Source: Parafrigoribacterium_A sp035571875 (GTDB lineage: Bacteria > Actinomycetota > Actinomycetes > Actinomycetales > Microbacteriaceae). From it: a stretch of DNA of 64,000 nucleotides. The notes below the pieces were generated by a model. The model saw nothing but the letters and a program-made list of their open reading frames with translations, was not told the DNA's origin and searched no databases. The position numbers and the translations under genes are program-made. The first letter of the stretch is position 1. Each line of letters starts with the position of its first letter. The DNA is taken from positions 4,166 through 68,165 of the forward strand of contig DATNBR010000065.1 in NCBI GenBank assembly GCA_035571875.1. The letters are read 5' to 3'. This document shows positions 6,921 through 16,403 of the stretch, piece after piece.

Positions 6921-9485
6921 CTACTCCCGCAGGACGGCGCCGAATCGTTGCGTCGCCAGCGCGAGTCCCGCAAGTTTCGCCTCCGTGGCCTCGGCCGCGG
7001 TGAGCGTGCGGTCCACCGCCCTGAATCGCAGCGCGAAGGTCAGCGACTTCGCGCCATCCTCCACGCCGCTTCCACGGTAGTCGTCGACGAGCCGTGCATC
7101 CTCCAGCAGGCTTCCGGCTCCCTCGACGATGGCCGCGCGCACCTCCCCAGCGGGGACCTCCGCCGCGACGACGAGCGACAGGTCCTGCGTCGCGGCGGGC
7201 AGCGTCGCGATCGCGGCGGGAGCCACATCTTCCCGTGCGAGAGCGACGAGAGCATCGAGGTCGAGTTCGAGCACGGCGACGACGCGCGGCAGATCGAGCT
7301 CCTCCGCGAGCGCCGGCAGCAGCTCGCCGGCGAAACCGACGCTCTGCTCGCCGACGAAGAGTTCTGCGGTGCGACCGGGGTGCATCGCCTGGTGGCTTCC
7401 CTGGCGCGGCGAGATCTCGACGCGGAGGGCAACACCGAGCTGCTGCACGGCAGCGAGCGCGTCGCCGAGACCACGCTTGAGCGCGACCTGTCCTGGCTGT
7501 TTCTGCACGGCGTCACCGACGAAGAGTGCCGCGAGGTGACGAGGCTGGGGTGGAATGCCGGCGTTCAGTGCGTGGAGGACATCCACGCTCGGTCGGGCGT
7601 CACCCACCGGCAGTGCCCCGACGCCGTAGCTGCGGTTCGGCTCCGGAAGGAACACCGAACCAGCCTCGAAGATCGCGAGATCGGTGAGGCTCCTAGAGAG
7701 ATTGCGCCTCGCCACCTCGATCAGACCCGGGATGAGTGAGGTGCGAAGGTACGGAACCTCGCCGTCGAGCGGGTTGGCGAGCTTCAGTTGCGGAACGGCG
7801 CCGGCGGACGGGGATCCGAAGACGTTGTTGCTCTGCTCGGAGACGAAGGGGTACGCGAGTACCTCGGTCAGTCCGTTGGCCGCGAGCATCTGCGCGACTG
7901 TGCGGCGAAGGCGCTGCGGCCGGGTGAGACCGCGCCCGGGCGGGGCGGTGGGCAGCACGGAGGGGATGCGGTCGTAGCCGACGATGCGCGCAACCTCCTC
8001 CGCGAGCGTGGCCTTGTCGGTGAGATCTGGGCGCCAGCTCGGCGCGGTGACCGTCCATCCGTCGGCGTGGTCGTCGACGGCGCAGCCGATCGCGACGAGC
8101 GAGGTCCGGATCTCGTCGTCGGAGAAGTGCACCCCCACGATCGACTCGATGTAGCCCGCAGGCAGTTCGATCGACCGCGGCACCTGCGTGGAGAACCAGC
8201 GCGAGCCGAGGACATCCGCGGTTCCCCCGGCGAGTTCGACCAGGAGCTGCACGACCCTCGCGGCGGCGGCCTCGGCCACCTTCGGGTCGACACCGCGCTC
8301 GAAGCGCTTCGACGCTTCGCTCGGAAGCTTGTGCCGCCTTGCCGATCGTGCGATCGAGACGGGGTCGAAATTCGCGGCTTCGATGAGCACGTTCGTCGTG
8401 CCATCGCTGATCTCGGTCGATGCGCCACCCATCACACCCGCGAGGCCGATCGGCCCGGAATCATCGGTGATGAGCAGGTCTTCCGCACTGAGCGTGCGCA
8501 CTTGCTCGTCGAGGGTGACGAGTTTTTCGCCCTGGAGCGCGCGACGCACGACGATGCCGCCGTGCAGACGATCGAGGTCGTAACCGTGGATCGGCTGGCC
8601 GAGTTCGAACATCACGTAGTTCGTGATGTCGACGACGAGCGAAATCGAGCGGATGCCGACGAGCTTCAGCCGCGACACCATCCACGGCGGGGTCGGCCGC
8701 GTCGGGTCGATGTTCCTGACCACCCTTGTCACGAACACGGTCGCGCCGACGCGGCCGCGGATGGGCGACACGTCATCGATGGCGACCGGGAATGTCGATA
8801 CGCGGGCTCCTTCGTCGCTCGCTAGCCGATCACCGGAGTCTTCGGGGAACGGGAGATCCGCGCGCAGTGCGGGGTCGCGGAAGGCCGCGCCGGTGGAGTG
8901 CGAGTACTCGCGCGCGATGCCGCGAATCGAGAAGGCGTAGCCGCGATCGGGCGTGACGTTGACCTCGACGGCCGTGTCGTCCAGGCCGAGCAGGGCGATG
9001 GCATCCGTACCGACCTCGGCGTCGAGGCCGAGCGAGGCGAGGCGAAGGATGCCGTCGTGCTCTTCCCCCAGGCCGAGCTCGCGTGCGGAGGCGATCATGC
9101 CGTCGGACACGTGACCGTAGGTCTTGCGCGCGGCGATCGGGAACGGACCGGGGAGCACGGCGCCAGGCAGCGTCACGACGACCTTGTCGCCGGCGGCGAA
9201 GTTATGCGCGCCACAGACGATGCCGCGCACATCCGCTCCCCCGTCTGCGGCCGTCTCGCCCTCGGGCGCGACGCGCACGGAGCACCAGTTGATGGTCTTG
9301 CCATTGCTCTGCGGCTCCGGCGTGAACTCGAGCACCTGCCCCACCACGATGGGTCCGCTCAGCTCGAAGCGGTGGATGTCTTCTTCTTCGAGACCGACCT
9401 TCACCAGGTCGGCGTGGACTTCTTCGGGCGTGGCATCGACGGGAACATCGACGAACTCGCGAAGCCAACTCAGGGGAACGCGCAT
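6921..9485 (-). CDS. pheT: Phenylalanine--tRNA ligase beta subunit
   Basis: Beta chain of the (alpha-beta)2 phenylalanyl-tRNA synthetase. 854 residues, longer than the enterobacterial protein but usual for actinobacteria. Order: EMAP/OB-type tRNA-binding domain (about 40-150, KVVVTLPGAVLPGPFPIAARKTYG), B3/B4 editing domain, B5 domain, catalytic-like domain, C-terminal FDX-ACB domain that grips the anticodon arm. The start overlaps the pheS stop by one base (TGATG). Confidence 0.96.
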   Translation of the reverse strand: MRVPLSWLREFVDVPVDATPEEVHADLVKVGLEEEDIHRFELSGPIVVGQVLEFTPEPQSNGKTINWCSVRVAPEGETAADGGADVRGIVCGAHNFAAGDKVVVTLPGAVLPGPFPIAARKTYGHVSDGMIASARELGLGEEHDGILRLASLGLDAEVGTDAIALLGLDDTAVEVNVTPDRGYAFSIRGIAREYSHSTGAAFRDPALRADLPFPEDSGDRLASDEGARVSTFPVAIDDVSPIRGRVGATVFVTRVVRNIDPTRPTPPWMVSRLKLVGIRSISLVVDITNYVMFELGQPIHGYDLDRLHGGIVVRRALQGEKLVTLDEQVRTLSAEDLLITDDSGPIGLAGVMGGASTEISDGTTNVLIEAANFDPVSIARSARRHKLPSEASKRFERGVDPKVAEAAAARVVQLLVELAGGTADVLGSRWFSTQVPRSIELPAGYIESIVGVHFSDDEIRTSLVAIGCAVDDHADGWTVTAPSWRPDLTDKATLAEEVARIVGYDRIPSVLPTAPPGRGLTRPQRLRRTVAQMLAANGLTEVLAYPFVSEQSNNVFGSPSAGAVPQLKLANPLDGEVPYLRTSLIPGLIEVARRNLSRSLTDLAIFEAGSVFLPEPNRSYGVGALPVGDARPSVDVLHALNAGIPPQPRHLAALFVGDAVQKQPGQVALKRGLGDALAAVQQLGVALRVEISPRQGSHQAMHPGRTAELFVGEQSVGFAGELLPALAEELDLPRVVAVLELDLDALVALAREDVAPAAIATLPAATQDLSLVVAAEVPAGEVRAAIVEGAGSLLEDARLVDDYRGSGVEDGAKSLTFALRFRAVDRTLTAAEATEAKLAGLALATQRFGAVLRE

Positions 9486-10525
9486 CAGACCACCATTCCG
9501 AACTGCTGGCTGAAGCGAATATCGCCCTCGACCATGTCTCTCATGTCATTCAGGTCATTGCGGAACTGCAGCGTGCGTTCGATGCCCATGCCGAAGGCGA
9601 AGCCCTGGTACTCGTCAGGATCGATGCCGGCCGCGCGCAGGACGTTCCGGTTGACCATGCCGCATCCGCCCCACTCGACCCAGCGCGCGCCGCCCTTGGC
9701 GTTCGGCTGCCAGACATCCATCTCGGCGCTCGGCTCGGTGAAGGGGAAGTAGTTGGGGCGCAGGCGGATCTTTGCCTCAGCGCCGAACATGAGGCGCGCG
9801 AAGTGCTCGAGGGTGCCGCGCAGATGCGCCATCGTGAGTCCCTTGTCGATCGCGATGCCCTCGACCTGGTGGAAGACCGGCGTGTGCGTGGCGTCGAGTT
9901 CGTCGGTGCGATACACCTTGCCCGGTGCGATCACGTAGACGGGAAGTTCACGACTGAGCAGCGAGCGGATCTGCACGGGGCTCGTGTGCGTGCGCAGCAC
10001 GAGATGCGAATCCTGCGGCTCGACGAAGAACGTGTCTTGCATGGCGCGGGCCGGATGATCCTCGTCGAAGTTCAGGGCGTCGAAGTTGAACCACTCGTTC
10101 TCGAGCTCCGGTCCCTCGGCGACCTCCCACCCCATTCCGACGAACATGTCGGCGATGTGCTCCATCAACAGGCTGAGCGGATGGCGAGCACCCGGCGTCC
10201 AGCGACTCGCGACCGCGGTTACGTCCACGAATTCCTGAGCGAGCCGAGCCGCCTCCTCCGCGGAGTGCAACTCGCTCTCACGCGCGGCGAAGGCCTGGTT
10301 GACCCGCGCGCGCGCCTGCCCGACGAGCTTGCCCATCGCGGCCTTGTCTGCCGGCGCGACATCACGCAGCGAGGCATTGAGGCGCGCCAGCGTGGATGAC
10401 TCGCCGAGATGCTCGCTCTTGACGCGGGTGAAGCCGGCGAGGTCGGGCGCTGATGCGACCGCTGCGAGAGCGGCGGTCACCGCCGACTCGACGGCCTGAT
10501 CGGTGATGGGAGAGGTCTCAGACAC
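9485..10525 (-). CDS. pheS: Phenylalanine--tRNA ligase alpha subunit
   Basis: Catalytic alpha chain of phenylalanyl-tRNA synthetase, class II. 346 residues from the GTG at 10525 ((M)SETSPITDQAV). Class II motif 2 region FNFDALNFDEDHPARAMQDTFF, then LRTHTSPVQ, and motif 3 GMGIERTL near the end. The upstream frame is open but is antisense-like and overlaps the transporter gene, so it is excluded. No Shine-Dalgarno; a TAAACT box eight bases before the GTG suggests a leaderless transcript. A TTG nine bases upstream is an alternative start. Confidence 0.95.
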   Translation of the reverse strand: MSETSPITDQAVESAVTAALAAVASAPDLAGFTRVKSEHLGESSTLARLNASLRDVAPADKAAMGKLVGQARARVNQAFAARESELHSAEEAARLAQEFVDVTAVASRWTPGARHPLSLLMEHIADMFVGMGWEVAEGPELENEWFNFDALNFDEDHPARAMQDTFFVEPQDSHLVLRTHTSPVQIRSLLSRELPVYVIAPGKVYRTDELDATHTPVFHQVEGIAIDKGLTMAHLRGTLEHFARLMFGAEAKIRLRPNYFPFTEPSAEMDVWQPNAKGGARWVEWGGCGMVNRNVLRAAGIDPDEYQGFAFGMGIERTLQFRNDLNDMRDMVEGDIRFSQQFGMVV

Positions 10526-10533
10526 GAGACCCA

Positions 10534-10539
10534 AGTTTA
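10534..10539 (-). promoter_or_regulatory. -10 box of pheS (probably leaderless)
   Basis: TAAACT, eight bases before the pheS GTG and just past the end of the upstream permease gene. No ribosome binding site intervenes. Confidence 0.5.
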
Positions 10540-10545
10540 GTGGGG

Positions 10546-11457
10546 CTACAGCGGTGGCCCATTGCGGCCGGAGGGAAGAGTGATGGCCCTCGTCCCGTCC
10601 TCGCCCGGCTGCCGCGGCGCAGCTGCGGTGGCGTTGCCGAGCTTCGGTCCGCTGCGTCGTGCGACGAAACGCGCGACCCACGACAGCGTCAGGTTCAGCG
10701 CGAGATAGATCGCCAAGCCGACGATGAACAGCGTGAAGATGTAGCGGCTGCCGAAGAAGTTCCTGTTGTCGCTGATCTGGCGGGCGAGCTCCGGATAGCT
10801 GACGATGTAGGCGAGCGAGGTGTCCTTCAGGAGTACGACGAGCTGCGCAAGGATGATCGGAAGCATCTGCCGGAAGGCCTGCGGAAACTCGATCAGGCGC
10901 CAGGTCTTGATCGGGCTGAGGCCGAGCGCGAGCCCCGCCTCCCGCTGCCCACGAGGAAGCGAGGTGACGCCGGCGCGGAGCGCTTCGCCGATGATCGCAC
11001 CGTTGTAGATGGCGAGACCAAGCACGCCCGACCAGTACGATCCAGCGGCGAAAACGAGGAATACGAAGAAGATCATGAGTAGCAGCGGTATTCCCCGCAC
11101 GAATTCCAGGATGACACCGGTCACGACGCGGACCCATCTCTGTCGTGCCGTGCGGCCGAAGGAGAAGGCGATGCCCACGAGGACGGCGAGAATCGCGGCG
11201 ACCGCGGCCATCCGGAGTGTGTTCAGCGTTGCGGTACCGAACGAGGTCCACACGACCGGCTCGGCGAGGATGTCCCAGCGCGACGCGTCAAACATGCCCG
11301 GGGTCGTCGCGCCGTTCGCATTGACCCGCGGTGCTGCGAGGGTGACGTACATCCAGAAGAAGAACGCGATGATCACGACGATGCCGACGACTGAGGCGAT
11401 CAGCGAGCGACGACGCGTCTTCGGTCCCGGGGCGTCATAGAGCACGCTCACGCTCAT
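10546..11457 (-). CDS. gluD: Amino-acid ABC transporter permease (GluD type)
   Basis: Integral membrane half of a polar amino-acid (probably glutamate) importer. 303 residues with an N-terminal membrane segment (about 20-42), an external stretch, then five or so helices of the HisMQ family. The coupling-helix motif is GEALRAGVTSLPRGQREAGLALGLSP (EAA loop). The C-terminus is a charged tail. The ATG overlaps the preceding permease stop (ATGA). Last gene of a four-gene importer operon. Confidence 0.92.
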   Translation of the reverse strand: MSVSVLYDAPGPKTRRRSLIASVVGIVVIIAFFFWMYVTLAAPRVNANGATTPGMFDASRWDILAEPVVWTSFGTATLNTLRMAAVAAILAVLVGIAFSFGRTARQRWVRVVTGVILEFVRGIPLLLMIFFVFLVFAAGSYWSGVLGLAIYNGAIIGEALRAGVTSLPRGQREAGLALGLSPIKTWRLIEFPQAFRQMLPIILAQLVVLLKDTSLAYIVSYPELARQISDNRNFFGSRYIFTLFIVGLAIYLALNLTLSWVARFVARRSGPKLGNATAAAPRQPGEDGTRAITLPSGRNGPPL

Positions 11458-12101
11458 CGTGCCACCACCACCCTCTTCTCGATAGCGCCGGCGATGAGGC
11501 CGAGTGGCACGGTGATGACCAGATACAGCGCGGCGGCATACAGCAGGACCAGGATGACCGAGCTCGGGTTGTCGCGGGTCGCCGCGTTCGTCTGCTTGAA
11601 CAGCTCGTTGACGAAGAAGATGCCAGCGACCGAGGTGTTCTTGGTGAGCGCGATGAAGACGTTGATGAGCGGTGGCACGACCATGCGTGCGGCCTGCGGC
11701 AGAATGACCAGTCCGACGGTCTGCACGAAGCCCATGCCGACGGCACGGGCCGCCTCCGCCTGACCGACGGGCACGCCGTTGAAACCCGAGCGGATCGCTT
11801 CGGCCACGAACGGCGAGGTGTAGGCGATGAGCCCGATCAGCGCGAGCGGAAAGTAGTCGAGCCCCGAGCCGAGGATCGGGAGGACGAAGGCGCAGAACAT
11901 CAGGACGAGCAGCAGCGGCACATTCCTGAGCACCTCGGTGTACACGGTCGCAAACACGCGGAGCGACGGCACCGGCGAGATACGCATCGTGGCGATGATC
12001 ACGCCGACGACGAACGCTCCGACACCCGAGATGACGAGCAGGGTGAGCGTCTGGAGGAAGCCGGCCAGGTAGATCGGGGTCACGTCAATGATGGCGTCCA
12101 C
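11454..12101 (-). CDS. gluC: Amino-acid ABC transporter permease (GluC type)
   Basis: Partner permease, 215 residues, about five transmembrane helices, HisMQ family. EAA motif AEAIRSGFNGVPVGQAEAARAVGMG contacts the ATPase. Starts at GTG 12101 behind a strong GGAGGTGAAGG site. It follows the binding-protein gene after a 9+5-bp hairpin that probably lowers permease expression relative to the binding protein. Confidence 0.93.
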   Translation of the reverse strand: MDAIIDVTPIYLAGFLQTLTLLVISGVGAFVVGVIIATMRISPVPSLRVFATVYTEVLRNVPLLLVLMFCAFVLPILGSGLDYFPLALIGLIAYTSPFVAEAIRSGFNGVPVGQAEAARAVGMGFVQTVGLVILPQAARMVVPPLINVFIALTKNTSVAGIFFVNELFKQTNAATRDNPSSVILVLLYAAALYLVITVPLGLIAGAIEKRVVVAR

Positions 12102-12133
12102 CCTTCACCTCCCTCTCCTGTTGTGTGCGTGGC

Positions 12134-12165
12134 GTGAGCCCGCCCGCCTCGGCGGACGGGCTCAC
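12134..12165 (-). terminator. Intra-operon hairpin between binding protein and permease
   Basis: Nested perfect arms GTGAGCCCG/CGGGCTCAC and CCGCC/GGCGG with a two-base loop. No T-run follows. In ABC operons such a structure usually acts as a partial terminator or 3'-end stabiliser that keeps the binding protein in excess. Confidence 0.65.
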
Positions 12166-12175
12166 GGTTCGAGAA

Positions 12176-13051
12176 CTAGTCGTTCGTGTAGCGGTCGACG
12201 GCCGGCGGCTTCGGCGTCTTCAGGACCTTGCCCGCGGTGGCCTCCCAGGCCTTCTTCCACGAACCGTCCTTGTACGACTTCTCGAGCGCGTCGTTGATGA
12301 AGTCGCGGAAGGCGTCGTCGTCATGCGCGAGTCCGATGCCGTAGGGCTCCTCGGTGAAGGGGTTGCTCAGCACTTCGAACTCGCCCTCGTTCTGGTCGGC
12401 GAGGCCCGCGAGGATCACGTTGTCCGTGGTCACCGCGACGACCTTGCCGTTGCGCAGCGGCTCGAGACAGTTGGAGTAGGTGTCGGTCGTGAGGAGATCG
12501 ACCTTGTAGGCCTCGATGTTCTTCGCCGAGGTCGAGCCAGACACGCTGCACACCTTCTTGCCCTCGAGGTCCTCCGGGCCCTTGATGCCCTCTGGGTTCC
12601 CCTTCAGCACGAGGATGTCCTGTCCGGCGTTGTAATACGGGCCGGCGAAGGAGACCTTCTCCTTGCGGGCGTCGTTGATCGTGTAGGTCGCGACCACAAG
12701 ATCCACAGTGTTGTTCTCTATGAATGTTTCGCGGTTGGCAGAAACCGTCTCTACCCACTTGATCTTGTCCGCGGAAATCCCCAGGTCAGCGGCGATGATC
12801 TTGCCGATCTCGACGTCGAAACCGACGGGCGTGCCATCCGGACCCTTGAGGCCGAAGAGTGGCTGGTCGAACTTGGTACCGATGGTGATGGTGCCCGCCT
12901 TGGCGAGCTTGGCCATGGTAGTGCCCGACTCGAACTTCGGCGCCTTGGCCACGGGTGCGGCGGGGCTGTCACTCCCGGATGCGCATGCTCCAAGCCCGAG
13001 GACACTGGCAGCGGCAATGGCGGTAATCATCAGACTTTTCTTGAGTCTCAT
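12176..13051 (-). CDS. gluB: Glutamate/polar amino-acid binding lipoprotein (GluB type)
   Basis: Extracytoplasmic solute-binding lipoprotein, family 3. Signal peptide MRLKKSLMITAIAAASVLGLGAC with lipobox cysteine at 23. The body has the SBP_bac_3 fold: TITIGTKFDQPLFGLK, GFDVEIGKIIAADLG, and VDLVVATYTINDARKEKVSFAGPYY with the conserved ligand-binding Arg. 291 residues. The hinge region VCSVSGSTSAKNIE resembles glutamate/aspartate receptors. Substrate is inferred from operon order. Confidence 0.92.
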   Translation of the reverse strand: MRLKKSLMITAIAAASVLGLGACASGSDSPAAPVAKAPKFESGTTMAKLAKAGTITIGTKFDQPLFGLKGPDGTPVGFDVEIGKIIAADLGISADKIKWVETVSANRETFIENNTVDLVVATYTINDARKEKVSFAGPYYNAGQDILVLKGNPEGIKGPEDLEGKKVCSVSGSTSAKNIEAYKVDLLTTDTYSNCLEPLRNGKVVAVTTDNVILAGLADQNEGEFEVLSNPFTEEPYGIGLAHDDDAFRDFINDALEKSYKDGSWKKAWEATAGKVLKTPKPPAVDRYTND

Positions 13052-13085
13052 GGTTGTCTCCTAGCTGTGTTGCTTATCAACTGAT

Positions 13086-13841
<756 letters not shown>

Positions 13842-13859
13842 CCAAGTAGACAATCACAC

Positions 13860-13917
13860 TCGTGATGGAAATGCGAACGACGACATGACTTCGTGATGGA
13901 GGCGTTACAAGCGCTTG
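13860..13917. promoter_or_regulatory. Operator-like region upstream of gluA
   Basis: Two direct copies of TCGTGATGGA at 13860-13869 and 13891-13900, 31 bases (about three helix turns) apart. They are followed by CAAGCGCTTG at 13908-13917, the core of TTGCAAGCGCTTGTAA, a 16-base near-palindrome with one mismatch. The palindrome resembles LacI/GalR-family operators and covers a possible -35 (TTGTAA). Confidence 0.5.
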
Positions 13918-13929
13918 CAACGCGCGACC

Positions 13930-14754
13930 TCACTCGACGCGCGTTCGCTGCGCGAACGCACTCTCGTACAGGCACACCGAGGCGGCGGTGGCGAGATTCA
14001 TGGATTCCGCATGCCCATAGATCGGAACGGTGATGGCGGCATCCGCCAAGCCGAGCTGCTCATCGGAGAGTCCCCTCGCTTCGTTTCCGAACAACCAGGC
14101 GGTCGGATTCGAGAGTGTGCCACGCTGCCGAGCACTCAGGAGGTCGTCGCCCTTGATGTCGGCCGCGAGCACTTGGAGCCCGGCCGCGTGCACCCGTTCG
14201 AGCAGCGGCTCGAGCTCCGCACCCACCGCGACGCGAACGTGGAAGATCGATCCCGTCGAGGAGCGGACCACCTTGGGGTTGTACAGATCGACGCTGCGAC
14301 CGCTGAAGATCACGCCGTCAGCACCCGCGGCATCCGCTGCACGGATGATCGTGCCCGCGTTGCCGGGGTCGCGCACCTCCTCGAGGATCGCGACGAGCCT
14401 CGGCGGGCTGCCCTCGGCATCCGATTTCAGGATGTCTTTCACCGAGGTCGGGAACTGCTCGCACACGGCCACGATGCCCTGCGGAGTGACCGTGTCTGCC
14501 ATGGCGTCGAGCACGTGCTCTGTAACGAACTCGACCTCGACCTCCGCCTCGGCCGCAGCGCGTGCGATGTCGGTGTGACGTTCGAGAGCGGTGGGTGTCG
14601 AAAAGACGTCGACGACCAGCTCGGGGCGGAACGTCAGAGCCTCACGCACCGCCTGCGGCCCCTCCAACAGAAAGAGCCCGGTCTGTGACCGGGCTTCTCT
14701 CTTGGCAAGTTTTGCCACCGCTCGAACCCTGGGGGAACGCGGGTTGTCCAACAT
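13930..14754 (-). CDS. TrmH/SpoU-family RNA 2'-O-methyltransferase
   Basis: 274 residues: an N-terminal substrate-binding domain (KREARSQTGLFLLEGPQAVREAL) and a C-terminal SPOUT knot with EEVRDPGNAGTIIRAADAAGADGV, LYNPKVVRSSTGSIF and the end motif SMNLATAASVCLYE. It should methylate a ribose in rRNA or tRNA; the exact site is not readable. It lies after rplT, a frequent position in actinobacteria. Probably leaderless (TAGCAT, seven bases, ATG). Confidence 0.92.
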   Translation of the reverse strand: MLDNPRSPRVRAVAKLAKREARSQTGLFLLEGPQAVREALTFRPELVVDVFSTPTALERHTDIARAAAEAEVEVEFVTEHVLDAMADTVTPQGIVAVCEQFPTSVKDILKSDAEGSPPRLVAILEEVRDPGNAGTIIRAADAAGADGVIFSGRSVDLYNPKVVRSSTGSIFHVRVAVGAELEPLLERVHAAGLQVLAADIKGDDLLSARQRGTLSNPTAWLFGNEARGLSDEQLGLADAAITVPIYGHAESMNLATAASVCLYESAFAQRTRVE

Positions 14755-14761
14755 GGCTTCA

Positions 14762-14767
14762 ATGCTA
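14762..14767 (-). promoter_or_regulatory. -10 box of the SpoU methyltransferase gene
   Basis: TAGCAT seven bases before the ATG at 14754, with no ribosome binding site. It implies a promoter separate from infC-rpmI-rplT. Confidence 0.5.
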
Positions 14768-14816
14768 GCCGGATGCGCCCCCGCGGGACGCGCCGACGCG
14801 GCTCAGCCGGAAAGCG

Positions 14817-15206
14817 TCAGGCTGCGTTCACCTTCGGTGCGGAGGTGTCTGCGGGAAGCGCTGCCTTGGCCGTGGCGACGATGGCGGCGAAGGTCGCCGG
14901 CTCGGTCACCGCGAGGTCGGCGAGGATGCGACGGTCGACCTCGATGCCGGCCAGGTTCAGGCCCTGGATGAAGCGGTTGTAGGTGAGCCCGTTCGCACGC
15001 GACGCAGCGTTGATGCGCTGAATCCACAGGCGACGGAAGTCACCCTTGCGGGCACGGCGGTCACGGTACGCGTAGACGAGGGAGTGGGTGACCTGCTCCT
15101 TGGCCTTGCGGTAGAGGCGCGAACGCTGGCCGCGGTAACCGCTGGCGCGCTCGAGGATTACACGACGCTTCTTGTGGGCGTTGACCGCCCTCTTTACTCT
15201 TGCCAT
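14817..15206 (-). CDS. rplT: 50S ribosomal protein L20
   Basis: 129 residues, MARVKRAVNAHKKRRVILERASGYRGQRSRLYRKAKEQ at the start, the highly basic N-terminal extension that threads into 23S rRNA. The C-terminal globular part is FIQGLNLAGIEVDRRILADLA. L20 is needed early in 50S assembly. Third gene of infC-rpmI-rplT. Behind a GGAA-type site. Confidence 0.97.
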   Translation of the reverse strand: MARVKRAVNAHKKRRVILERASGYRGQRSRLYRKAKEQVTHSLVYAYRDRRARKGDFRRLWIQRINAASRANGLTYNRFIQGLNLAGIEVDRRILADLAVTEPATFAAIVATAKAALPADTSAPKVNAA

Positions 15207-15239
15207 CTTCCTGGTTCCTTCTGTGTCTCGGTCGGCGGT

Positions 15240-15434
15240 TTAGAGGCCGAGAAGTTTCTTGATGGTCTTCACGTTGGCCGGGGCCACCGCTTCGTCCTTG
15301 TTCAGGCTGCGCTTGCGCTTGCCGGACTTGACCTCGAGGTTGTGGCGCATGCCGGCCTGCTGCTTCATGATCTTGCCGCTGCCGGTGACCTTGAATCGCT
15401 TCTTGGCCCCGGAGTGGGTCTTCTGCTTGGGCAT
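15240..15434 (-). CDS. rpmI: 50S ribosomal protein L35
   Basis: 64 residues, MPKQKTHSGAKKRFKVTGSGK, the invariant L35 start. Basic throughout. Lies 38 bases after infC and 33 before rplT, the standard order. Confidence 0.97.
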   Translation of the reverse strand: MPKQKTHSGAKKRFKVTGSGKIMKQQAGMRHNLEVKSGKRKRSLNKDEAVAPANVKTIKKLLGL

Positions 15435-15472
15435 TTCTCTCCTTGTTGACGTTCTTACTGTTGCCCGACGGA

Positions 15473-16390
15473 CTAGTCCGTCGTCACATCTTTGGTGGTC
15501 GCAGCGCGAGGCTTCGGCGTCGCCTTGGCGGCCGGAGCCTTGGGCGCAGGAGCCTTGGGCGTTGCCGCGGCTTTCGGCGCGGTAGGCGCCTTCGCAGCGG
15601 CCTGCGGCTTCGGCGCGGCGGCCTCTGCGGCCTGCGCCTTGGGTGCCTCTACCTTGGGTGCCTCGGCCTTGGGTTCCGCTGCCGCGGGCGCCTTCGACTT
15701 CGGGGCCTCCTCGGCTACCGGTCCCGCTGCGGGCTTCGAGGCCGACTGCTTCGGTGCTGAAGCGGCCTCGGTGGCCGCGGCAGGGGCATCCGCGTGGCTT
15801 TCGCTTGAGCCGTGGTCGCGCTCCTCGCGCGGCGGCTTCGAGGAAACACGCTTCGCATCGGTCTCGGCCTTGACCTCGGCCTTGGTCTTGAGCGGCCCGA
15901 TGACCATCACCATGTTGCGGCCGTCGATCGTGGGCGTGGACTCGACGGTGCCGAGCTCGGCCACGTCTTCTGCAAAACGCTGCAGCAGTCGAACGCCCTG
16001 CTCCGGGCGCGACTGCTCACGGCCGCGGAACAGGATCATGGCCTTGACCTTGTCGCCTGCCTTGAGGAAGCCCTCGGCGCGCTTGCGCTTGGTCTCGTAG
16101 TCGTGAACGTCGATCTTCAGACGGAAGCGAACCTCTTTGAGGATCGTGTTCGACTGGTTGCGCTTGGCCTCCTTGGCCTTCTGCGCTGTCTCGTACTTGA
16201 ACTTGCCGAAGTCCATGATCTTCGCCACGGGAGGCTTGGAATTGGGAGCTACCTCAACCAAATCCAGGTCAGCCTCCTGAGCGAGACGGATGGCGTCTTC
16301 AATGCGCACGACACCGACCTGCTCGCCGCCTGGGCCAACAAGTCGGACCTCCGGCACGCGGATACGGTCATTGGTACGGGGATCGCTGAT
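15473..16390 (-). CDS. infC: Translation initiation factor IF-3 (AUC start, long tail)
   Basis: Binds 30S, checks the start codon and blocks 50S joining. The start is placed at ATC 16390: AGAGGAG lies six bases before it, and the frame then reads ISDPRTNDRIRVPEVRLVGP, the conserved IF3 N-terminus. A GTG at 16357 would delete this strand. Non-AUG starts on infC are known (AUU in E. coli) and allow autocontrol. 305 residues against a usual 170-200: after the C domain (VMVIGPLKTKAEVKAETDAKR, about 180) comes a roughly 120-residue Ala/Pro/Lys tail, probably disordered. Confidence 0.93.
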   Translation of the reverse strand: MSDPRTNDRIRVPEVRLVGPGGEQVGVVRIEDAIRLAQEADLDLVEVAPNSKPPVAKIMDFGKFKYETAQKAKEAKRNQSNTILKEVRFRLKIDVHDYETKRKRAEGFLKAGDKVKAMILFRGREQSRPEQGVRLLQRFAEDVAELGTVESTPTIDGRNMVMVIGPLKTKAEVKAETDAKRVSSKPPREERDHGSSESHADAPAAATEAASAPKQSASKPAAGPVAEEAPKSKAPAAAEPKAEAPKVEAPKAQAAEAAAPKPQAAAKAPTAPKAAATPKAPAPKAPAAKATPKPRAATTKDVTTD

Positions 16391-16403
16391 GCGTTTCTCC
16401 TCT
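16388..16403 (-). promoter_or_regulatory. Shine-Dalgarno and AUC start codon of infC
   Basis: AGAGGAG-AAACGC-ATC. The spacing is ideal for the ATC, while the next in-frame GTG (16357) has no such site. Confidence 0.75.
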
